64,000 nt of DNA from Isoetes taiwanensis (taxonomy: Eukaryota; Streptophyta; Lycopodiopsida; Isoetales; Isoetaceae), in the NCBI GenBank assembly GCA_021234155.1, contig JAJEKV010000002.1, positions 29,199,115 through 29,263,114 of the forward strand, in the 5' to 3' direction. A model generated the notes under the pieces. It saw nothing but the letters and a program-made list of their open reading frames with translations, did not search any database and had not been told where the DNA came from. The position numbers were made by a program, and so were the translations under genes. How positions within the stretch are numbered: the stretch's first letter is position 1; the number at the start of each line of letters is the position of its first letter. This document shows positions 56,570 through 64,000 of the stretch, in pieces.

Positions 56570-57023
56570 ATGAAGCGAGCAGCTAGTGAGGAGCCGGAGG
56601 TGACCTCCAAGAGGCGCTTCCTTGGCCTCAAAGAGGTGTTCCCTCCACTCTTCCCTCCACTACCCACTCTACTTGCCTTAAATCCTTCCGATTCTTCTGA
56701 TACCTCTTATTCCGATTCCTCATTTTCTGATTCTTCTTATGAGGAATCAGAAAATGAGGAATCGGAAGAACTTTCTGAGCAGGAATATGTCACGACTGTT
56801 CTTGAAGGATGGGAAGGGGATTCCTCACAGAACGAGTGGTCTAGTGAAGAAGAAGAAGCCGAAGCTGACGAAGCAGATGAAGAAATTGAAGACGAATCCG
56901 CTGAATTCGAGGAGTTCATGGCGCTGATAAATGGTACATGCATGTTTTATTTGTTTTCTTAATCAATCAACTAACGGTTATTTATTAATTTTTTGTGTTG
57001 CAGATGGTGATGCAAATGAATGA
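56570..57023 (+). CDS. Ser/Glu-rich acidic nuclear-type protein, relative of 22884-22513
   Basis: Two exons, 56570-56933 and 57004-57023, with a 70-bp GT-AG intron (GTACATG ... TTGCAG), encode 127 residues. It begins MKRAASEEPEVTSKRRFLG and shows VFPPLFPPLPTLLALN, a Ser-rich repeat, VLEGWEGDSSQNEWSSEEE and FEEFMALINDGDANE at the end. The start is the ATG after GTGAGC. Compared with the version in the large element it is fully open with a normal splice acceptor. Downstream homology continues to about 57270 (the GCCTCCGGGC repeats), matching 22440-22250 in reverse. So this is a piece of a related element, or the gene moved alone. No known domain. Confidence 0.7.
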
Positions 57024-57029
57024 AATTTG

Positions 57030-57190
57030 TTAGGGCCTCCAGCTTGCCTCCAGCTCTTTTTTTTTTAATTGTTCTTGCCTCCAGCTTGCCTCCAGATTGC
57101 CTCCGGAATGTACATGCCTACGGGCTTAACTGCAAGCCTCCGGGCTTTTTTATTGTGAATAGTTGAAGCCTCCGGGCATTTAATTTTCAA
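57030..57190. repeat. repeats of GCCTCCAGCTTGCCTCC and GCCTCCGGGC
   Basis: Short tandem motifs in the 3' region of the acidic-protein gene. The same motifs occur in reverse at 22320-22420 behind its relative. Confidence 0.75.
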
Positions 57191-57539
57191 AAAGATTGTT
57201 ATGATGTCAAACAGGCTTTAGAAATATTTTGAATGTAAAAAAGTTTTTGATTCTACTTCCATCTGAAAACGTAAATGGTAAAGTTTTTGCTTCATTAATA
57301 AGACATCATACCATGATACTTATAAACTCAGCCAACTTACATCAGAACTGTTCTCGAACTGTAAACCAAAGTGAAGAAAGAATAGCAATGCATATACTTA
57401 TCTACCTTGTTCTTTGTTTTGTCTCACATTTTGTTTTTTCCATTATGTAAAGAATGAATTCATTTGATGTTCTTACTTCTATTATCCATGCAGGTGACAA
57501 AACATTGAATTCTTGTACAGTCCATTCAAATTCTGCTTG

Positions 57540-57850
57540 CAAACACTAAGCACTTTAATTAGTTTCAGCAGTGCTTGTGAGTAAGCACTGGTTAACATGA
57601 GCACTTATGCAATGAACAGCTAGCTTTAAACAGTTATATAGCATAACAGTAAGCACTGCACCTTAACTACATGACAGTAAGCACTTGATGACATTAACAC
57701 TTCTGCAATGGCTTTCTAACGTTAAGCAACTACATACTTAGTAACTGTCACTGCATAACAGTAAGCAGTATCTGATATTAAGACTCGTACCAGACTAGCA
57801 CTTGCAAGCAATTTTTTTTTAAGCACTTGATAAGTTTTAAGCACCCCTTG
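57540..57850. repeat. iterated AAGCACT motifs
   Basis: About ten occurrences of AAGCACT, AGCACTT or AGTAAGCACTG within 310 bp, mostly in the same orientation, without fixed spacing. Confidence 0.7.
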
Positions 57851-58040
57851 CAGTCAGCATTGAACTAGATATAAACAATATAGCAAAAACTTATAGACAA
57901 GTCTGCATTGAACTATATAAACAATATAGCAAAAACATTCTTAAATTAATATAAGATAAAGATGGTACATGAAAAGTGTAGGATTCCTTGGCCTAAATAA
58001 ATGACAATCAGGCCAATAATCATAAATGTCTCAGGCTTAA

Positions 58041-58911
58041 TCACAGTAATGGAGGATAACAATCTTCATCACCATAAACCTTCTTCAATTCCTCATTCAC
58101 AAGGGTGCACAACTGCAATTGTTTTCCAGAAAGTCTTTCCAAGCATAACTTCATAATCTTTCTATCTGTCATAGGCCAGGGCATGCAATTGTGTGTGTTC
58201 TTCACCAGTAACTTCATTTTTTCCTCAGTCTTGGCCTGCAGTATTCCTTCTATCTTTGGGGTGAGTACTGTTAGCACTTCATCACAGACATCCATCTTGA
58301 ATGCAGGTACTAGCAGAAGTTTCCAGGGGCTGCTAAGGTAAGACTTGTATAATGAATCATCAAGAAGCAAAGTCTTACCTTTGAATCTTGGGTATGACTC
58401 ATATATTTTCCCAAGTGGCTTCATCATGACTGGACAGCCAGGTTTGTCAGGGTGGGGAAAACTGGTCTTCACACATTGTTCCTGTCCCCATACAAATAGA
58501 AATCTGTCCCTCAAATCTGGACATAGTACTTGCAGCACATCTTCCACATTAGAGAGTTGCATTGATGACATATACCAACACAACACTTCTATAACAAAGT
58601 CTTCAGGAAGAACACTGCTTCTGATCTGAATATCACTTTCTTTCTGCTAGTGTATCAAATTCCAAGCGTATGTGTTCATTTGCACCAAACGTTTTTACCA
58701 ACACACCATTTAAATCCAAGACAATGAGTTTATCTTTTGCTGCCAAATCAATATTTAGTATGTTGGAACATCCTGAATACCTACACAACAGGAATTACTA
58801 CATGAATAAATAGATGAAGATGAAGATGAAAAATGGGTTGAATGTGGAAACCTTTCTGTATCAACAGCAGGATTCTCTGACCTAACAGAATCAACTGGTA
58901 ATCCTACAGTG
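58041..58911 (-). pseudogene. HAD-superfamily FCP1/NIF-like phosphatase domain
   Basis: Minus-strand exons: 58911-58851 (LPVDSVRSENPAVDTE), then from about 58780 a segment with HAD motif I as LIVLDLNGVLV, and, after a one-base frame change near 58630, LCWYMSSMQLSNVEDVL (motif II region), FLFVWGQEQC, TLLLDDSLYKSYLSSPWKLL (motif IV) and a C-terminal helix ending YGDEDCYPPLL. FCP1-like domains dephosphorylate proteins using the first Asp of DxDx(T/V); here the motif reads DLNG, as in a diverged plant subgroup, so activity is doubtful. The 5' part is cut by the foldback at 58914. Other exons beyond it are not found. Confidence 0.65.
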
Positions 58912-58913
58912 AC

Positions 58914-59330
58914 TGCAACACACAACTACCATTAATATTATTAACAAACTATTGCATTTAACACATTTAAATTAAAATCTCCCTTAAACCCCCCTTGCTT
59001 TGGGTGCATATTCACACGGGGGGTTACTCCGGGCAACGAGAGCTGTCGGATAGGTATATTTGCCCTTTATTCCAAGATCTGGACCGTACATAGCGATCCT
59101 CGTTTGTGGGATATGCATGTACAAGTTTTTGTATACTGTATATTAAAGTTTACAAAATACTATAAGATTTGAGAGAATGTACTTAATGGTGTTAATTTTG
59201 TAGGGCTCTCGCTGCCCTACGTAACCCCCCGTGTGAATATGCACCCAAACCAAGGGGGGTTTAAGGGGGATTTTAATTTAAATGTGTTAAATGCAATAGT
59301 TTGTTAATAATATTAATGGTAGTTGTGTGT
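58914..59330. mobile_element. foldback element 1 (long inverted-repeat arms)
   Basis: Arms of about 115 bp (58919-59035 and 59215-59330) are nearly perfect inverted repeats containing ACACATTTAAATTAAAAT and GGGTGCATATTCACACGGGG. The centre is about 180 bp. A related copy lies at 63229-63832. No coding capacity. Confidence 0.9.
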
Positions 59331-61760
59331 TTATTGTTATATAAAAAAAAAATTTGGGCCCTTCGGGCCCTAACCAAAGCAAACATAGGTAAAGTTTATG
59401 GGTCTAAATATTAATTACTAAAAAGCACAATAACATTAAGACAAACAAATTATTTCCATTGCAAACAACTATGAATACATTTTATGTAATCATTATATTC
59501 ATTATCAATATCTGAATATTGCAATACAAGAATCATGTAAACTATTGTGAACTGCACATTGTCATGCATATGCTAGTGCATATGGTAACATGTGCTGGTG
59601 TCAATGCAAGCCTGTTTTGCCATGGCAAGCATTCACAAATAAAGTCGGATATACTCACAAATAAAGTCGGATATACTCACAAATATGGTTACATAGATTA
59701 GCAAGCCAGCCTGCACACAATGTCAAACATACAAGCTGGTGCACATACAACGAACTGCAAATCTGCCTCGAATTTTAAAGAGAAGCCTATAACGAACTCT
59801 TGCAGCAATGCAACAGCTCAAGCTACACAGAATGCGGAAAAACTTAGCTCAAACGTTTGCAAGAAACCCACAGAGCTCCAGTCGGATAAAAGACGATGGA
59901 GATGGAGACACTAAAACAGCCGATTTGCCGCTAGCCTATGGCCGGCGCCCGGAATCGGCCTCTTGCGACCTGCCTATAAGAGATTGCCAATTTCTGTATT
60001 GTCTGCTTATATAAAATATAATGAGAACATAGAAGAAAACGGCCAATCTGCAATAACATAACAATATTCTCTCCAATGACGGCACCAAGTCTTAATAAAT
60101 GTCCAGTGTTTCATGAATTATATGCAATTTGTTTGAGACACTAATAAATGGCTGAGTTTGACAGGGGGCATGATACACTGTCAACAAGTTTAAGATAAAG
60201 TCTCCAAAATTATTTTCACCTCCACTCAAAACAAGACTATTAGCTTATTCAACACTTCATCCTTTGGTATGTGAAATACGTCCCAAACCTTCAGCCAGCA
60301 CAATACGACGAACTATCATGCAACCAAAGGTATAATTGTAAAGGTCCCCAATAAAACTCTCAAATTAGCATCACGTTACCTCTCGCCAATAACTGGAGCA
60401 TCGAATGTTGACACAGCTATAGCAATGAACAGGAAGGGTCTTACAGTAAAATTCTTTACATGAATGAATTTCCAAGCAAAAAAAGGATCTTGTCTGCATT
60501 GAAGCAAGCAGCAAAATGGAAGAGAACAGAGATTTTGAACAGAAAATAATACCGATGATCAATTCAACCGATTAATTTGCTGGAGAAATGATAAGAGCCA
60601 CTAGACATGCTTATGAACAAGATAAATATCCCTTCTCATAAGAATGAATCTCATAAGAATGAACTGTTGTAGTGTGTGCTAAGGCTACCTTGTACATGAT
60701 GAGTAGATCTTCCCCGCTTAGAGGCAACCTCTGCTCGATGTTCAGATGTCATCTTCAGGAGTCTCTCCTGCAAGCACATGAAGAGCTTTAGATTTCTAGT
60801 ACAGTATGCCAGCACGAAAGCTTTTACAAGTCATCCACCTTAAGTGCCCCTGGATCGTAGCGTTCAGATAAAATATCCCTCTCTACTGCGGTTGCTTCAT
60901 CGGGCTGTTTAGATAAATCAAACAATATGTGTAGTGTTAAAATTTAACATTGATAAGTGTTTTCTGCCCAGAAATTCTCACCTCTGTTGATCAATAACTT
61001 CTCTTGCATTTGTTTCCTAAATAGAAAAAAATCGCACTCAGGGAAGAATCCGTTTCCATACAGACGGTTTGGCATAATCCTGGCTGCCCAATATAAGCCA
61101 CCCATCTGTATCACAAGGCGGCCTTGCCGGACTGAACAGATTGAAGCTTGGCATCTGATTTCCTTCCCAAATCCCAAAACAGAGGATTGCCATCTGGGTT
61201 TCCTTCCCCGATCCAAAAACAGGTTAAATTTCTGCTGCCCAGATTTTGGGAGAGAGGAGACCATGTCCATACCTAATGTCCCATCTAAAACGCAAAACCT
61301 AGGCAGCTGAAAACTGCAAATCTGCTTCGAATTTTAAAGAGAAGCTCTTAGAGAGCCTGATTCGACATATCAAAAGCTGTTGATAGCATCACGACACAGC
61401 TGCTCCATAGACTCCCTGTAAAAAATGGTGAGCATTACCTCCTTCAGTCTGCACCCATCCTGAAACCCTAGAATAAGCCCACAAACGCAGCCCACAAACC
61501 CTAAAATCAAGGTCCTCGATCCTTGCATGCATTCTTTGCATTTGTTTTTATAAGGGAAATATTCAATGCAAAAATCATTGCAAAACCATAGGTAAAATGC
61601 CATTCAAATATGAGAATCACAATGTGCACTCTAGATATACTGATTAGTATGCCTCGTGCAATACGCCCATGAAATCATATGAAAACCATGCCAAAAAGCG
61701 TATAAAATTACAAAAATGACCCCCTGTTATAATGCTAGATATTCAATGTTTTAAGCAACA
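59331..61760. other. no gene; dispersed repeat pieces
   Basis: 59342-59372 has poly-A then the hairpin GGGCCCTTCGGGCCC. ACTGCAAATCTGC followed by TCGAATTTTAAAGAGAAGC occurs near 59755 and 61318. 61622-61740 repeats 25385-25500. No supported ORF. Confidence 0.5.
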
Positions 61761-63228
61761 CTAAGTTGTGGCCTTGGCCAGCACTTCCCACACTGACTTT
61801 CCAGGTTTTGTAAGGGCATCAATCACTTGTTGAAGATCAGGCTCACCTGAAACTTGAGGGTCTGATTCTGCATTTTCTTCAGAAAACACTTTGATAGGTG
61901 TGGTGTCATGATTGAGACTGCTTCCTGCATCTTTCACAGTGCTGCTTCTTGTTCTCTTTCTTGTAGCCTGAACAACTTCTTTGTTATCCTCCAGCTTACC
62001 CCTCTTTGTTCTTCTGCCCTTTCCTTTTAACAAAAATTCACCCAAGTTGCCCTCATCCAATGGAATTACTCCCTCAACTTCCTTAATTGCTTCAGTGTGT
62101 ACATTCGGGTCTGTTGTTTTTTCCACAACTGGTGCTGCGTTTACAACTGGTGCTGTGTTTACAACTTCTTCTATAGCTTCTTGGACAGCTTCTTGGACTG
62201 GTGATGGTGGTTTTGCTGTTACATTCAAATCAGTCACAATTGACTGTACTCCTATAGGACTTTGCAGGTGTTGTGCATCTTCAAATGAAGTCAATGTCCT
62301 TCTTTGAACCCTGTAGGGTGAGACCTCAATTGCAGGACGGATTAACACATCCTTTTTTGGTGTACTATTTGAAGCACCTGCAAGATGGCCAAAACCTAGC
62401 TCGTCAAATACACCCTCTGGCACCTTTCCAGGGCAACCATGAATACATTGTCCTCCTCTCAACAATGAACAACAATCTATATGATACTCATGTTGGCAAT
62501 TCAGTGCTAAACTTAACCTGTAAGCTTTAGTGAATTCCACACCACATGCTGCACATGTATAAAATCGATCTTGCACTAACAACTTATCTCGTATAATAGT
62601 AGAGATGCTAAATGTTGCAGGAGTATCCATTTTCAGCTTCCACAAATTGTTTATGTAGAAATGCAGAAGTCTCTGTTCTTCTTCGAGAATTTTTAACTCC
62701 TCCTCAAGTTTTTACAGTTGACCTGCTCATTAAGAGATGTAGGGTTCATTGCTTTTTGTACCTTGTTCCTATACCAAGTTTCCATCTGGACAGTCTGCTC
62801 CAAATTTTTAATTTCTGCCTCCAACTCACAGTTTGGATTAAGCTTGAACTCCTCCTGTTTTGTAGCCAAATCATTTGTGGCCTGTCTTAAACTGTTCTCA
62901 GCCTCTTCCAACATCATTTTCTGTACTTCAGAGGCCTTCTCATTGCCTTTCAACTCACTTCCTACTGCTTCCAGATTCTTTGTGATAAGTAAAATTGATT
63001 TTCCAATCTCCTGTACTGCATTCTCTAAGGTTTTTATGTTTTCATCACATGCACTGATCTCATTTGATCCAGCTACCACCTTTGGCTTTGCTTTCATTTC
63101 AGTTTTCCTAACATGTGCTACAACATCTGCCTCTGTTTTTACTTGTCTATTGTTGTGGTATCTTTGGCATTGCACAGCAAATGCAGCCCAGTTTACTTTG
63201 TGTTTCTCAGGTGCAACTATTGATCTAG
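61761..63228 (-). pseudogene. coiled-coil and RING-like zinc-finger protein
   Basis: Reading leftwards: SIVAPEKHKVNWAAFAVQC, a long coiled coil (ENAVQEIGKSILLITKNLEA ... NLEQTVQMETWYRNKVQKAM), a one-base frame change at an A/T run near 62705, LEEELKILEEEQRLLHFY, then a RING-like Cys/His array (CAACGVEF ... LNCQHEYHIDCCSLLRGG), and a long disordered, acidic and basic tail with GRRTKRGK and TRKRTRSS, ending in LAKATT at 61761. The Cys/His spacing suggests a treble-clef or RING-related domain but is not a standard RING-H2. Apart from the frame change, the exon is open over 480 codons. Its upstream border coincides with the end of a foldback element. Confidence 0.5.
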
Positions 63229-63832
63229 TGCAACACAAACCATTAACATCCAACATATAAAAATTAAATCCCCCAACACATAACAACCAACACATAACAA
63301 CCATTGACATTAACAACCAACACATAACTACCATTGACATTAATTAACACAACCATTGGGTCCAACACATTTAAATTAAAATCCCCCTTAAACCCCCTTT
63401 GGTTTGGGTGCATATTCACACGGGGGTGACTCCGGGCAACGAGAGCTGTTGGATAGGTATATTCACCCCTTATTCCTTAATCTACATCGTACGTAAAGTT
63501 CCTCATTTGTGGGGTATGCAAGTACAAAATTTGTTATACTGTATAACAAGATTCGCAAAATACTATAAGATTTCAAGTGGAATACTATATGGTATTGATT
63601 TTGTACGAGCAAAATACAATTATGAGGGCTCTCGCTGCCCTACGTCACCCCCCGTGTGAATATGCACCCAAACCAAAGGGGGTTTAAGGGGGATTTTAAT
63701 TTAAATGTGTTGGACCCAATGGTTGTGTTAATTAATGTCAATGGTAGTTATGTGTTGGTTGTTAATGTCAATGGTTGTTATGTGTTGGGGGATTTAATTT
63801 TTATATGTTGGATGTTAATGGTTTGTGTTGCA
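63229..63832. mobile_element. foldback element 2 (604 bp, arms of about 210 bp)
   Basis: Starts TGCAACACAAACCATTAAC and ends with its reverse complement. The near-perfect arms contain AACACATAACAACC repeats, ATTTAAATTAAAATCCCCC and GGGTGCATATTCACACGGGG. The centre is about 170 bp. Related to 58914-59330; 26380-26480 is a single arm. A transcript through it would form a very long double-stranded hairpin. Confidence 0.9.
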
Positions 63833-64000
63833 AAAAAAAAAAATTTGGCCCCTTCGGGGCCTTAGGGATGCCCCCTCCCCCCCCTCCCGGTGTGACAAAA
63901 ATTTTAGAATTCAAACCAGAAAAAAACTAGAATTCATTTGAGACTTTCATCACCTGTAGCTTTTGAATTTCATCACAATAAAACAAATAGAACATAAGTA
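63833..64000. other. poly-A, GC hairpin and flank
   Basis: AAATTTGG is followed by hairpin GGCCCCTTCGGGGCC, as next to foldback 1, then C-rich sequence and AT-rich flank. No gene. Confidence 0.5.

Overview
The window is AT-rich, repeat-laden nuclear DNA of a land plant. The best evidence is an intact five-exon gene for a chloroplast-envelope quinone oxidoreductase-like protein, plus fragments of other plant genes (class-3 lipase, DUF829 hydrolase, ATL-type RING-H2, an LRR receptor relic). The mobile elements also fit a plant: CACTA, MULE-type MITE, hAT, an RPA-carrying Helitron, and SINE-like and non-LTR tails. The density of mobile DNA suggests a large genome, perhaps a non-flowering plant; that last point is inference.

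Layout. 94-3965 and 10388-23886 are two copies of one unusual large element. The second copy is about 13.5 kb, starts and ends with the same terminal inverted repeat, and carries about nine gene modules: a small ORF, an unknown protein, a histone H3-like protein whose N-terminus is almost exactly the H3 tail, an acidic protein, four tandem coiled-coil proteins beginning MASSS or MASTS, a minus-strand transposase-like gene, and a minus-strand Ser/Glu-rich acidic nuclear protein. Modules are separated by palindromes built from the same 15-bp arm, TCACACGACGCGAAG. Copy 1 is a deletion derivative in which the H3 gene has been joined to the last coiled-coil gene. A relative of the acidic-protein gene recurs alone at 56570-57023.

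3966-10387 holds tandem repeats and a CACTA terminus. 24-36 kb is a graveyard: captured gene fragments, a MULE-type MITE with a 9-bp target duplication, microsatellites, a RING-H2 ORF, an LRR relic and a solitary Helitron 3' end. 36947-38617 is the one clear host gene. About 41.7-52.4 kb is a large Helitron: a RepHel gene (HUH nuclease plus PIF1 helicase) broken by frameshifts and by a 755-bp hAT element with a perfect 8-bp target duplication, followed by a nine-exon RPA1-like gene with two premature stops. 53.3-63.8 kb holds a decayed DDE transposase-like gene, a HAD/FCP1-like phosphatase gene and a RING-like coiled-coil gene on the opposite strand. Two long foldback elements lie immediately upstream of exons there.

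The prime candidate for an undescribed system is the palindrome-punctuated element encoding a histone H3 with a retained ARTKQTAR tail, together with nuclear-looking coiled-coil and acidic proteins. Many ORFs in it differ between copies by one-base changes near CG-rich spots, so some apparent frameshifts may be consensus errors rather than decay.
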